A stretch of 64,000 nt of DNA, from contig JBMNTP010000005.1 in assembly GCA_050945795.1 (NCBI GenBank), positions 8,992 to 72,991 of the forward strand, in the 5' to 3' direction. Below, one piece after another: positions 52,734-62,410 of this stretch (position 1 is the first letter of the stretch; each line of letters begins with the position of its first letter). The position numbers and the translations under genes were made by a program. The notes beneath the pieces were generated by a model. The model was not told the origin of the DNA. It was given only the letters and a program-made list of their open reading frames with translations, and searched no databases. This stretch comes from JBMNTP01 sp050945795. Its GTDB lineage: Bacteria; Bacillota; Clostridia; Christensenellales; MGBC116941.

Positions 52734-53773
52734 TCGTCATCCTCCATAACCACTACCACCTTTATAAGCCCTTTTTCCTTATTGTATAGGCGGTGGAAAT
52801 ACTCATGCGCCTGCTCCAGAGTTATACGCGCCGACAGCAGCAAATCAAGCTTTATTTTGCCTTTTGATATAAGCTCCATGCACTCGGGATATTCGCCCTG
52901 TGAATTGCAGGTGCCAAATATATTAAGCTGCCTTATAACGGCGGGCTGAAGCGGGAAAGTCACTTCCGGCGCTAGGTTTCCGACAAGAACTACTGTGCCG
53001 CCCTTTCTAACCGCCTTTATCGCCTGCGGAACGGTAGGCGAAATGCCAACAGCGTCAAACGCGAGATCAAGCCCCTCCCCGTTGGTCATATCCGATATCT
53101 CTTTTAAAACGTCGGTCTTGGTGCTGTTAAATGTTATGTCAGCGCCCATTTCCTTTGCAAGATCCAGCTTTTCATCAAGCGTATCTACAGCTATAATCTT
53201 GCTGCATCCAAACGCCTTAAGCACCTGCATTATTAGAACGCCTATTGTTCCGGCCCCTATAACCAAAGCGTTCTGCCCCGCCTTCATTCCGGCGCGCATT
53301 ACGGCATGATATGCCACTGCGACCGGCTCAACCATAGCCGCGTGCTCAAAAGACACATTGTCCGGCAGATGATAGAGTATTCTCGCCGGCACCGCGACAT
53401 ATTCTGCCAGCGCGCCATGCTGCCTGTATTCGTCGCAGGAAACGCCCAGCACTTTCCTGTCCCCGCACAGGTTTACATATCCGCTTTCACAATAGTGGCA
53501 TTTCCCGCAGTATATGGTGGAGTCGAAGGTCACCCTGTCGCCTTTGCTCCATCCTTTTACAGCCGAGCCAACTTCCTCTATAACTCCCGCCGCTTCATGC
53601 CCCATTATAATCGGGGGTATGCGGCGACCGGAGCTGCCGTCCATGCCATGCACATCGCTGCCGCATATAGAACAGGCCTTAACCTTTATAAGCACATCTT
53701 CCTCGCCGAACGACGGCTTTTCAACATCCTCAACTGTGAATTTATTGTATTCGCGCATAACCAGAGCCTTCAT
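52730..53773 (-). CDS. Zinc-dependent alcohol/polyol dehydrogenase (MDR)
   Basis: A 347-residue MDR enzyme. Catalytic zinc ligands lie in CSICGSDVHG and GHEAAG, the structural zinc site in CGKCHYCESGYVNLC, and the NAD loop is GAGTIGVLIMQVLKAFG. It is like sorbitol, threonine or butanediol dehydrogenases; the exact substrate cannot be read from sequence. First gene of a two-gene operon. Confidence 0.9.
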   Translation of the reverse strand: MKALVMREYNKFTVEDVEKPSFGEEDVLIKVKACSICGSDVHGMDGSSGRRIPPIIMGHEAAGVIEEVGSAVKGWSKGDRVTFDSTIYCGKCHYCESGYVNLCGDRKVLGVSCDEYRQHGALAEYVAVPARILYHLPDNVSFEHAAMVEPVAVAYHAVMRAGMKAGQNALVIGAGTIGVLIMQVLKAFGCSKIIAVDTLDEKLDLAKEMGADITFNSTKTDVLKEISDMTNGEGLDLAFDAVGISPTVPQAIKAVRKGGTVVLVGNLAPEVTFPLQPAVIRQLNIFGTCNSQGEYPECMELISKGKIKLDLLLSARITLEQAHEYFHRLYNKEKGLIKVVVVMEDDE

Positions 53774-54195
53774 ACACTACCTCCATATAATAATTTTTAT
53801 TAAAAGTAACAGCGACCGGAAACTTAAACCGAAACAGTTTAGTGACACGATATTTATCCGGTAATAAGATACATCCAGACGGCGCGAACGCCTCCGGTTT
53901 GACAAGCTGGGCCGGGCAAATATTAAAATACCACCATCCCATTACTTATATATTAAATGCCCTTAGCCCTTTTGTCAAAGACGGGTTAAACTCAGAAATC
54001 CACCTCCGCGAATATGCTCTAAAGATGATCTCAACGTATCGGAAAACATACCAAACACAAAAATATCGCGAACAGCTTTTGCTAATTCGCGATATTCGTT
54101 TTTGCTTATTTTTTTCAAATAGTAAAAGCAACTCTATTTTTACCCGTCCCAAACACCCTCTTGTCGCATACAGCGGCTTTTTCACGCAAAGCCGC
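53774..54195. other. Intergenic region with possible small RNA
   Basis: Between the polyol dehydrogenase and DHHW genes. On + there is TTGACA (53899-53904), a 16-bp spacer and TATTAA (53921-53926), then a hairpin with a T-run at 54062-54115. No supported protein gene. Confidence 0.45.
54062..54116. terminator. Bidirectional hairpin terminator
   Basis: AATATCGCGAA and TTCGCGATATT form an 11-bp perfect stem. + is followed by CGTTTTTGCTTATTTTTTT, and the minus side by TTTGTGTTTGG. It may end the DHHW operon and a + transcript. Confidence 0.75.
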
Positions 54196-55377
54196 TTACG
54201 GCGCGGCAGGCGTTTCATTAGCGGTATCAGGTCTAGGAGCGGTAATTAGCCGCTGCGCGCTAGCGTCACCCGCGAGATTATTAATGCCGTACACTACCAG
54301 CATACTGTCCACGCCCTCCTGCTCAGCGAGCGCCGCCACGTCCTGACGGTAATAGCGCGGGTCTACCATAATTATTTTATCGTAATTATGTATCAAAAAG
54401 GGAACCATGGCGTGCGCATAGCTGTCCTTTATAAGCAACAGCGTGCCGCCGCTCGGCTTTTGGTTAACGATTTTTACATACCCATGGTTGCCGTTTAAAA
54501 ATACAGGATATTTATCCGGCTCGCTAATATGCTCGTAGAAATACATGCTGTCGCTTACAATGCCGCTTTGCGGTATCTCAACTGTAATATCCGGCTTCTC
54601 TATATCGAAAAACAGCTCAAGTACATCCGGCTCTTTAAGCCATAGCGCGCTTCTTGAATATGTTGTGCCGTAAAAATCTTCAATACTTTCAATCTCAAAA
54701 CGCTGCTCCGATACCGGCTCTAGCCCTTTTCGAGCGCAATACACCTCATAAGCCAGCCGCGCGCCCCGGCTGGTCCAATGGTGATCGGTTTTAAAGTACA
54801 GCTGCTCTATATCGCGATGAGCATAGAACGGCTCCACCAAATCTATATACCTCGCTTCATTATCAAGCCGCGAAACCGCCGCCTTAATCAGCATACCGTC
54901 TTCATAAACCAAATGCGCGGCAGGCAGTTTGTGGTCGTATATATATCCGGTGGCCGGCACTACCATAATATCCGGCTTTATACCCAGCCTTTTACCCAAC
55001 GCCACAAAAGCGTCGGCGTTATTTTGCGCCATTTGTGCGTCGCTGCCGGCCGGCGCCTCTATTAAATATCCATCCTGTCCCGCATAAACTCCGTTGACTC
55101 CGTTTCTTCCAATCATAAGATTATAATAAGCGTTTAGTCCCACAAAGAAGTTTCGTCCGGCGAACTGGTCGGAAAGGTACTTTTCATATTCCCGAGTGAA
55201 TGTTCCCTCAAACAGCTTTTTCGTGCTAAGCTCGGGGCTTTGCTGAAGAACACGCTTTTCATTTTCCGAAAAGCTTTTGTCGGGCAGCACGAAAGACAGC
55301 AGACACAGCAGCCCTACAAAGCCGCAAAAAACTGCTGCAAGCAATGTATTCCTTTTGAAAAATTGCCTAAATCGCAT
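54196..55377 (-). CDS. DHHW-family (AlgX/AlgJ-like SGNH) protein
   Basis: A 393-residue protein with a membrane anchor (about 12-30) and an extracytoplasmic SGNH-like domain. The DHHW signature is FKTDHHWTSRGARLAYEVY (about 194-212); a catalytic Ser lies in LLIKDSYAHAMVPFL. Such proteins work with MBOAT acyltransferases to O-acetylate a surface polymer. It is 8 bp after the MBOAT gene, with TAGGAGGG before the ATG. Confidence 0.88.
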   Translation of the reverse strand: MRFRQFFKRNTLLAAVFCGFVGLLCLLSFVLPDKSFSENEKRVLQQSPELSTKKLFEGTFTREYEKYLSDQFAGRNFFVGLNAYYNLMIGRNGVNGVYAGQDGYLIEAPAGSDAQMAQNNADAFVALGKRLGIKPDIMVVPATGYIYDHKLPAAHLVYEDGMLIKAAVSRLDNEARYIDLVEPFYAHRDIEQLYFKTDHHWTSRGARLAYEVYCARKGLEPVSEQRFEIESIEDFYGTTYSRSALWLKEPDVLELFFDIEKPDITVEIPQSGIVSDSMYFYEHISEPDKYPVFLNGNHGYVKIVNQKPSGGTLLLIKDSYAHAMVPFLIHNYDKIIMVDPRYYRQDVAALAEQEGVDSMLVVYGINNLAGDASAQRLITAPRPDTANETPAAP

Positions 55378-55385
55378 ATGCCCTC

Positions 55386-56777
55386 CTAGAACCTAAAATA
55401 CAGGAACGGGTTGTACGTCTGGCTTACCAACGTAGCGGTGCAGATGATAAGCGCCGTCGCGCATATAGCAAGCTCTACCGCCGTAAAGCCTTTGCGCTCC
55501 CGCAGCCTAACGTATAGATCACGTGCCATAGGCGTGCTGGCTATAGCCGCCACCAGCATAAGCGGCAGGTTTTGTAAAAAGAGCGCCAGCGCATCGGCGC
55601 CAATCCAGCCGTTTGAGAAGGTGAACATCTTGACAAGATAAGATGTCATAGCTCCGGTGTCCTCAAAATAGAAGATTACCCACCCTATAAGCACCAATAT
55701 CATAGCATAGGTACGCCTTATAAAATTCGGTATCTTTTCCATGCGCTTGAGCAAAAACAGCTTTTCTATCATTAATATAAAGCCGTAAAATAGCCCCCAC
55801 ATTACAAAATTCCAGCTTGCGCCATGCCATAGCCCCGTTAAAAACCAAACTATCAAAAGGCTTAAGAGCAACCGGCCGGTGCCCTTGCGGCTGCCGCCCA
55901 GCGGTATATAAACATAGTGTCTAAACCATGTACCGAGCGAAATATGCCATCTGCGCCAAAACTCGGTTATGCTTTTTGATATGTACGGATAATTAAAGTT
56001 TATAAGGAATTCAAAGCCTAGCATGTTGCCAAGCCCGCGCGCCATGTCGGAGTATCCGCTAAAGTCAAAATAAATCTGGAAAGCATAAGCGCATATGCCT
56101 ATCCATGCCCCGGCTATGCCGTTTACGCCTGCCGTCTGCTGCAACTGATCCCAAAGCATGCCCATCTGGTTGGCGATAAGCACCTTTTTAGCCAGGCCTA
56201 CTATAAACAGCCTTACGCCATTTGCAAACTGTAACAGAGTTTCTTTGCGGTGCGTTATCTGATGCGCTATATCCTTGTATCGCACGATTGGCCCCGCTAC
56301 CAATTGCGGGAACAGCGCGATGTACATACCGAAAGACATTATGTTCTTCTGCGCTTTAGCATCGCCGCGGTACACGTCTATTATGTAAGACATGGTCTGG
56401 AAGGTGTAGAACGAAATGCCTATGGGTAGCGGTATTTGCGGCAGCGCAATATTCGGTATCAAAGGAGACAGCAGATCGGCTACAAAATTAGCATACTTAA
56501 AGAACCCGAGCAGCAGTATGTTCAAAGTAATCGCCAGCACGAGAAAAGCCTTGGGCAGCCATTTATGCCCTCTGTATTTTTCTATAAAATAGCCGTTTAT
56601 ATAGTCTGTGATGGTGGAAAAAACCATTATCAGTATAAAAACCGGCTCGCCCCATCCGTAAAAAATCAGATTGACGATAAATAAGAATATATTTCTGAAT
56701 TTGCGTGGTAAAATGTAATATATGAGCAGCACCAGCGGCAAAAATGTAAACAGGAACACAATACTTGAAAAAACCAA
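55386..56777 (-). CDS. MBOAT-family O-acyltransferase (AlgI/DltB-like)
   Basis: A 463-residue membrane protein with about ten to eleven helices. The MBOAT active-site His lies in LTGLWHGASWNFVMWGL, and RYKDIAHQI and FDFSGYSDMARGLGNMLGF are family motifs. It moves acyl groups across the membrane to a glycan. The start is a TTG (56777) with GAAGGATG upstream; the next Met would remove the first helix. Confidence 0.92.
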   Translation of the reverse strand: MVFSSIVFLFTFLPLVLLIYYILPRKFRNIFLFIVNLIFYGWGEPVFILIMVFSTITDYINGYFIEKYRGHKWLPKAFLVLAITLNILLLGFFKYANFVADLLSPLIPNIALPQIPLPIGISFYTFQTMSYIIDVYRGDAKAQKNIMSFGMYIALFPQLVAGPIVRYKDIAHQITHRKETLLQFANGVRLFIVGLAKKVLIANQMGMLWDQLQQTAGVNGIAGAWIGICAYAFQIYFDFSGYSDMARGLGNMLGFEFLINFNYPYISKSITEFWRRWHISLGTWFRHYVYIPLGGSRKGTGRLLLSLLIVWFLTGLWHGASWNFVMWGLFYGFILMIEKLFLLKRMEKIPNFIRRTYAMILVLIGWVIFYFEDTGAMTSYLVKMFTFSNGWIGADALALFLQNLPLMLVAAIASTPMARDLYVRLRERKGFTAVELAICATALIICTATLVSQTYNPFLYFRF

Positions 56778-56853
56778 GCGTTATCAACATCCTTCTAAGA
56801 ATGATATATTGGCGCAGCCGCAACTATTTGGCAGCACGCTTTAGGCTTTAAGC

Positions 56854-57318
56854 TCACAATACATGCGACTCAAAAACCTTGGTCATCTCGTCCGCCTCAA
56901 GCGATACGAACAGCACTACATATTTTCCGTATGCCTTTGTATCGCACTGCTGTATGACAGCGTATTCCGCGGGTATGTAGCTTTCAAACTGCTTGCCCTT
57001 TTGCACGAGATACTCGTCCAGCTTGTCCTGGACTCGCTTCGCCGCGTTTGTATCGGCCGCTTCTATCATAACAATTTCGTCAGCCTTTATGCCGGAAGCG
57101 TTTATGCTGCCCTTAAACTGGCTTACATCCGCCGCGTCAATGCCATAATAGGATAGCAGGTCGCTTTCAGATAAACTCATCATATCGTCAAGAGGTACAG
57201 CCGTTTCTATATCCGTAAGCACAACGCCAAGGTCGGCATCCTTTACCTCCGTCTTGCCGCAGGCTGCTATGCCTAGCGCCAGCATCAATATCAATGCAAA
57301 AGCAATTATCCTTTTCAT
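56854..57318 (-). CDS. DUF4358 lipoprotein
   Basis: A 154-residue lipoprotein: signal peptide with lipobox GIAAC (about 16-20), then the DUF4358 domain with YYGIDAADVSQFKGSINASG. The family is common next to MBOAT/DHHW genes; its role is unknown. GAGG precedes the ATG. Confidence 0.87.
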   Translation of the reverse strand: MKRIIAFALILMLALGIAACGKTEVKDADLGVVLTDIETAVPLDDMMSLSESDLLSYYGIDAADVSQFKGSINASGIKADEIVMIEAADTNAAKRVQDKLDEYLVQKGKQFESYIPAEYAVIQQCDTKAYGKYVVLFVSLEADEMTKVFESHVL

Positions 57319-57338
57319 ATTATAAACCTCTTTCCGCT

Positions 57339-58157
57339 TTATTTTTTATGGTCACGCAGATAATCGATCCACAACTCACAAGCCTCATCCGTCAAATGCA
57401 CAAAATCATCGCTCGAATACTCGTCCGGCAAATACCCTTCCGCATCCTTTATAACGCTTGCCACATCAAGATATTCATATCCGTTTTGACTGCATAGCTC
57501 AATAAGCCCTTCATTATACTCACTTAGGGCGGCGTTGTTAAGCTTATCCTTTTGCCCGTTCCTTGTAACAGGCAACACCGACTGCACAAATATTTCTATG
57601 CCCGGCGACTTTTGCTTTATATTATCCAGCAGTTTACCCATATTCTCTACCGAGCCGCCTATACCATAAACAACTATATCATTAACGCCCAGCATTATAT
57701 AAAGCTTCTTAGCTCCGCTTTTAGAAACGCCGTCTTCAAGCAGCATCTTTTCTCCGTTATAGGCGGGATGCACCGAATCGTCTTTTATTTCCCATAAAGC
57801 GTTGCCGCTGCCTAGGCTGCCGGATACAAGAAACTCCGCGTTGCCAAGATAGCCGGCATCGGCGGCGCGACGCTGCGTGACATAGTTTCTCAGCTTTAGA
57901 GAAACAGAGTCGCCTATAAACACCGCGTCGTCAAAATAGCCGTCTCCCTCTTCAGGCGGCACGGCGGTATCATCGCTATCATCGGTATCAGCCGTATCAG
58001 TCGCTGTCGGCTCCGGCGCTATCGATGCCGGCGTTGGGGCAGGCGGTTCTGTTGTCGGTTGAGGGCTTTTATCGGGGCCGCAGCCGCCAAGTATCAGCGC
58101 CACAAGGCTTATTAGTAATACATAATTAATATATATCCGCCACTTTTTAAAATCCAT
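57339..58157 (-). CDS. SGNH/GDSL-hydrolase lipoprotein
   Basis: A 272-residue lipoprotein: lipobox LGGC (about 23-26), a Pro/Thr/Ala-rich linker, then the SGNH domain with block I FIGDSVSLKL (Ser), IMLGVNDIVVYG (Asn) and DFVHLTDEA (Asp/His). It may deacylate or acylate a surface glycan. First gene of the MBOAT cluster and probably cotranscribed with it. Confidence 0.88.
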   Translation of the reverse strand: MDFKKWRIYINYVLLISLVALILGGCGPDKSPQPTTEPPAPTPASIAPEPTATDTADTDDSDDTAVPPEEGDGYFDDAVFIGDSVSLKLRNYVTQRRAADAGYLGNAEFLVSGSLGSGNALWEIKDDSVHPAYNGEKMLLEDGVSKSGAKKLYIMLGVNDIVVYGIGGSVENMGKLLDNIKQKSPGIEIFVQSVLPVTRNGQKDKLNNAALSEYNEGLIELCSQNGYEYLDVASVIKDAEGYLPDEYSSDDFVHLTDEACELWIDYLRDHKK

Positions 58158-58629
58158 GTTGTTCCATACTCCTTCACAGCCATTTATTCCACGCGCTCTT
58201 TTAAATTTCTTTACGCACTAACATCGGCCGGCTTAGCTCCGTAATATTAAACTACCATCGCGCTACAATTATAATTCATACCATCAGGCCGTATCAAGTC
58301 GCCCCAAAATATTTAAAGCGCAAACGGTAACTTTGCCATTTGCCTGAGCATAATTCACAGCGCAAGTACAATCTGCTATACACTTACGCTTTAGTATTCC
58401 ACCCATATGACGCTGACTTGCAATTTTTGTTCAGCACATATTTACTTTTGGCTGTATTATTCTCAATATAAAACGGCTACATAAAAAGCTGTAGCCGCTG
58501 ATGCCAATGAATGTAGTATTTACTGTTTTACCGACATAACTCAAACTAATCTGGCTTAGCATCTACCCGCTCTTTAAAGACAAGAGCGTACCAGTGCCGG
58601 TTAAGCAAAATGGCTTCACTTAGCAGTTT
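58158..58629. other. Intergenic region without a supported gene
   Basis: It holds the SGNH gene promoter region (not clearly readable) and the terminator at 58467-58496. No open frame with a ribosome-binding site. Confidence 0.5.
58467..58496 (-). terminator. Terminator of the YcgL-like gene
   Basis: CGGCTACA pairs with TGTAGCCG around an 8-base loop; on the minus strand TTTTATATT follows. It lies about 130 bp after the stop. Confidence 0.7.
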
Positions 58630-59385
58630 TTAGCATTCCAACATTGAGAGAAATATCGAGTTAAGTGGTTGCCAGTCATTTTTCCGTGCAGGGGGCAGGG
58701 CTGAAATTTGCGCGCGTAGCAGCCCCAAATTCCGCTCTATAAAATCATTAAGCGGAGTAATGCGAGGTACCTCTCCAATTTCCGGCTCAGACATTTTCAA
58801 TCTTAAAAGATTGCCTACCACCGGCTTTAATTCCGGTTCAAGCTGGGATTCAACAAGCTCAGTAAAAAGCATAGGCGGCGACGTTTGCCGTTCTAAAATC
58901 CAACGACACGCAAGAAGAGGACGTATGACATAAAAATACTTTTTGGCTTTTACCATCTCGCCTTTTAAATATTCACGGTAATTACCTTCCGCCATGCTCA
59001 GATAATGCCACAATCCCGACTTAGCCACAAAACAACTATCAATACGAGGCAACAACCGCTTGAATAAATCTGTTGTTTTGTATATTATAGGCGAGTTGCT
59101 CCACTCAAAAAGCGTGGGGTTTGAGGCGTGTAGCAGTTTTAATGTTTTGTCAATATCCCAGCCATTGATGTCCAGCACATCAGTAATAGGATATTCTATC
59201 ACGTCCCTTGTCCTATCAAGTCTAAGATAATATTCTTTAGGACGCATATAAAAGAATCGCACATCATAATCGCTGTCCGGCGACGCGAAGCCCCAAGCTC
59301 TGCTGCCCGACTCAACAGCATGCAGTATACTGATATTTTCAGCGCGTTCTATATCGTTCAATTTACTGATGATGATAGCTCGCAT
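58630..59385 (-). CDS. YcgL/RlaP-family nucleotidyltransferase
   Basis: A 251-residue member of the DNA-polymerase-beta-like superfamily. The nucleotidyltransferase motif is ESGSRAWGFASPDSDYDVRF (about 26-45), with Gly-Ser and the D-x-D metal pair. The rest is helical and resembles YcgL proteins, which are sometimes linked to RNA repair. Substrate unknown. Single gene; GAGG precedes the ATG. Confidence 0.85.
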   Translation of the reverse strand: MRAIIISKLNDIERAENISILHAVESGSRAWGFASPDSDYDVRFFYMRPKEYYLRLDRTRDVIEYPITDVLDINGWDIDKTLKLLHASNPTLFEWSNSPIIYKTTDLFKRLLPRIDSCFVAKSGLWHYLSMAEGNYREYLKGEMVKAKKYFYVIRPLLACRWILERQTSPPMLFTELVESQLEPELKPVVGNLLRLKMSEPEIGEVPRITPLNDFIERNLGLLRAQISALPPARKNDWQPLNSIFLSMLEC

Positions 59386-59564
59386 ATATAATCCTCATTA
59401 TACAACTTTACCCGCTAATGCAGTTAAATCCAATCATCATTGATTAGCTTTATTATACAAAATATCTATTTATATTGCACTATCAAAAACTCCTCTTAGC
59501 GAGCACAAAATACCGCGAACCATAAACCATGATTTGCGATATCCGCACCTCCCGCTTTTCCCCT

Positions 59565-60317
59565 CTAATATATCGCTATAGGGCCATAAGGGCCGCTAAT
59601 AATATCTATTTTCGTTTCAAAAATATCCGTTAGCAGCTTTGCGTCCATAATCTCTTCTACTGTTCCAAAAGCGGCAATTCGCCCGTCTTTCATGGCGCAT
59701 ATTCTATCAGAATATTTTGCGGCGAAATTTATGTCATGCATAACAGCCAAAATTGTTCTTCCAAATTCATTAGCGGCATACTTTAAATGATCCATCATTT
59801 GAACCGAACGCGCGACATCAAGGTTATTTAACGGCTCGTCCAAAAGCACATATTCAGTTTCTTGACACAACACCATCGCCACGTACGCTCTTTGCCTTTG
59901 ACCTCCGGACAGCTCGTCTAGATACCTGTTTTCGAGCTCGGTCAGATGCAAAAAGTCAATGTATTTAGAAATGACAGCCTCATCCTCTTTTGTTAGCCTG
60001 CCCTTTGAATAAGGAAAGCGTCCAAACCCGACTAGTTGCCGGACAGTAAGCCTTGTTACAAAATGATTCTCCTGACGTAAAATAGTCAAAACCTTTGCCA
60101 GGTCCTCGGATTTACATTCAGCCACATCCATATTCGCTACATTAATACAGCCCTCGTCCATTTTCAAAAGCCTTCCTATCATTAAAAGCGCAGTAGACTT
60201 TCCTGCGCCGTTTGGCCCGATTAAAGAGGTAAGGCCGGCTTTGGGTATTTCTATATTTAAAGGCCCTATTTTTACCTCATCGGTATAGGACTTTTTAGCA
60301 CTATCAATTTTTATCAT
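59565..60317 (-). CDS. Iron-siderophore ABC transporter ATPase (YclP-like)
   Basis: A 250-residue FepC/FhuC-type ATPase. Walker A GPNGAGKST, signature LSGGQRQRAYVAMVL, Walker B EYVLLDEPLNNLD and switch MHDINFAAKYSD are present. It powers uptake of an iron chelate with two permeases and a binding protein. It overlaps the permease gene by 4 bp and ends the operon. Confidence 0.92.
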   Translation of the reverse strand: MIKIDSAKKSYTDEVKIGPLNIEIPKAGLTSLIGPNGAGKSTALLMIGRLLKMDEGCINVANMDVAECKSEDLAKVLTILRQENHFVTRLTVRQLVGFGRFPYSKGRLTKEDEAVISKYIDFLHLTELENRYLDELSGGQRQRAYVAMVLCQETEYVLLDEPLNNLDVARSVQMMDHLKYAANEFGRTILAVMHDINFAAKYSDRICAMKDGRIAAFGTVEEIMDAKLLTDIFETKIDIISGPYGPIAIY

Positions 60318-61378
60318 AAAGTTCCCTTCCTTAAAACTACCGTTAAAAACGCTACTCCCCCAAACATTTCAATAATAATTGAAACGACGCCTTGCGCGTT
60401 GAATATGTGATACATAAAAAAGTATGCGCCGGTTATTATCAAAAAGCCTATAGCAAGAGCCATGGGGAAAACGTATCTGTGATCATATGTCGGTGCCGCC
60501 TGATAAGTCATAGTCGCTACTAAAAATCCGTAGAAAGTGAGCGGTCCGACCAGCGCTGTTGAAATTGACATCAGAATAGATACCAATATAAGCGTATAAA
60601 TCATGCTTAATTGGTGATTTATTCCCAATGAGGTACTGGCGTCTTTGCCAAGCGACAGTACATTTAGTTTTTTTGAATATGCAATCATTAGCAGCGCTAC
60701 AATTATCACAATCGGAATCGCGACGGGAAAGTATCCTGCATCCGCGTTATTGACAGAACCAAACAATCTCGCCTGCAAAATATCAAACTCGGACGGCGCA
60801 AGCAGCCTTCTCATAAAAGATGATACCGCCTTTAGCCCGGTTCCCATTATAACGCCAACCAAAAGCATAAGCTGTAAGTTGCCATACTTTCCTGAAAGCA
60901 GCCATCCATAAAGTATCAAGCACATCAACACCATAACAACAACCTGAAATATAAACGCTCCAATGCCGGTGAAATTTATAAACGTGCCGGCACCAAAGAA
61001 AAATATTGTACTGGTATGAATTGTCGAGTAAAGCGATTCAAAACCCAAAAGCGACGGAGTTATTATTCTGTTGTTCGTAACCGATTGGAAGGCAACAGTG
61101 GACAGGCTCTGGCAAACCGCCGCAATAAGCATGGCAACAAGCGCTACCATCCTTCTTGTAACAACGGGTATAAAAGAAGGAGAGTCTACCGGAACCGGAT
61201 TGTTATAAACCAACAGCCCATAAGAAGCAAAAACGCCCAAAGCAATCAACGTTATAAGTAAAATCCAATAACGCTTTTCTTCCTTTTTAGAACGAAAAGC
61301 ACGTGCCGATCTTTTTTCATTATGAAGGCCGGCATCTGATTCGCTATGTTTTTTATCGCAATATATTAATTCGTTCAT
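60314..61378 (-). CDS. Iron-siderophore ABC permease (FecCD family, YclO-like)
   Basis: A 354-residue permease with about nine to ten membrane segments after a charged, cytoplasmic N-terminus of about 35 residues. FecCD motifs VAFQSVTNNRIITPSLLGFE, LGKDASTSLGINHQLS and GPLTFYGFLVATMTYQ are visible. It pairs with the next gene as a heterodimeric channel. Overlaps of 4 bp on both sides show a tight operon. Confidence 0.92.
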   Translation of the reverse strand: MNELIYCDKKHSESDAGLHNEKRSARAFRSKKEEKRYWILLITLIALGVFASYGLLVYNNPVPVDSPSFIPVVTRRMVALVAMLIAAVCQSLSTVAFQSVTNNRIITPSLLGFESLYSTIHTSTIFFFGAGTFINFTGIGAFIFQVVVMVLMCLILYGWLLSGKYGNLQLMLLVGVIMGTGLKAVSSFMRRLLAPSEFDILQARLFGSVNNADAGYFPVAIPIVIIVALLMIAYSKKLNVLSLGKDASTSLGINHQLSMIYTLILVSILMSISTALVGPLTFYGFLVATMTYQAAPTYDHRYVFPMALAIGFLIITGAYFFMYHIFNAQGVVSIIIEMFGGVAFLTVVLRKGTL

Positions 61379-62388
61379 CTCGGCTTCCTTTTCTTCAATA
61401 AGAGAATGATAAACAGTACTGCCCCCGCCGTTCCAAGTATCAAAGAGACAGGCACTTCAAAAGGCATTATGATTGTTCGAGAAATGATATCGCAAACAGT
61501 TATAATACCCATTCCCAACAAGCACACCCACGGCAAATTACTTCTAAGATCATCGCCTCTATACATTGAAACAATATTCGGCACGATTAAACCCAAAAAC
61601 GGCAGATTTCCAATAACAGCCGCTACTATTCCAACCGCTAAAGAAATAAGGCCGGTACCGAGAATAACTATCTTGTTATAGTTGATGCCAAGGCTCGTCG
61701 CGATGTCTTCGCCCAATCCGGCTAAAGTCAATCTGTCGGCATATAGAAAAATAAAAAAAGTAACTGCAACTATAAGCCATAGATATTCATACCTTCCAAT
61801 TTGGGCTGACGCGAAAGAGCCTACAAACCAGGTTTCAATATTCTGCGTCATTTGAAAAACAAGACCTATAAAAGTCGAGGTAGCGGAAATTACCGCCCCT
61901 AGCATCATGCCAATAATAGGTACGATTAAGGACGAGCGGAGTTTAACCCTTCTTAAAAACAGAAAGAAAATCATAGTTCCTATAAAGGAAAAAATTATAG
62001 CTCCAGTCATTCTCTGAACTAAAGTTGGCGCGGGGAACAATAAATAGACAAATATAAGACCTAATCCCGCCCATTCGATAGTTCCCGTTGTGGTAGGTTC
62101 AACTAAACGGTTCTGCGTGATAAGCTGCATTACCAGCCCCGCCATTGACATCGCAGCTCCTGTAAGCATTAATGCCGCCGTCCTTGGCACACGGGTTATG
62201 AAAAACATCTCCATGCCATCATCTTGGCCTTGTATATCATAAACTCCGGTAAACAGCGAAATAACGCCTAAAAGAATCACAACTATAATTGTTATTATAA
62301 AAGGCATTGTCCATATGCGATTTCGTTTATAGCGTTGGGGCTGAGAATTCTCAACCCCAAACTGCTTTTGTATTATACTTTTGGGCAC
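61375..62388 (-). CDS. Iron-siderophore ABC permease (FecCD family, YclN-like)
   Basis: A 337-residue FecCD permease with MSMAGLVMQLITQNRLVEP and LGEDIATSLGINYNK motifs and about nine membrane segments. The start is GTG 62388, with AAGGAG twelve bases upstream. It lies 22 bp after the binding-protein gene. Two different permeases followed by one ATPase is the yclNOPQ layout. Confidence 0.92.
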   Translation of the reverse strand: MPKSIIQKQFGVENSQPQRYKRNRIWTMPFIITIIVVILLGVISLFTGVYDIQGQDDGMEMFFITRVPRTAALMLTGAAMSMAGLVMQLITQNRLVEPTTTGTIEWAGLGLIFVYLLFPAPTLVQRMTGAIIFSFIGTMIFFLFLRRVKLRSSLIVPIIGMMLGAVISATSTFIGLVFQMTQNIETWFVGSFASAQIGRYEYLWLIVAVTFFIFLYADRLTLAGLGEDIATSLGINYNKIVILGTGLISLAVGIVAAVIGNLPFLGLIVPNIVSMYRGDDLRSNLPWVCLLGMGIITVCDIISRTIIMPFEVPVSLILGTAGAVLFIILLLKKRKPR

Positions 62389-62410
62389 GGTTTATTTATA
62401 CTCCTTATAA

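Noticed and set aside
53842..54249. 135-codon + frame across the intergenic gap
   Set aside because: It runs through a perfect terminator hairpin and into the DHHW gene on the opposite strand; no ribosome-binding site.
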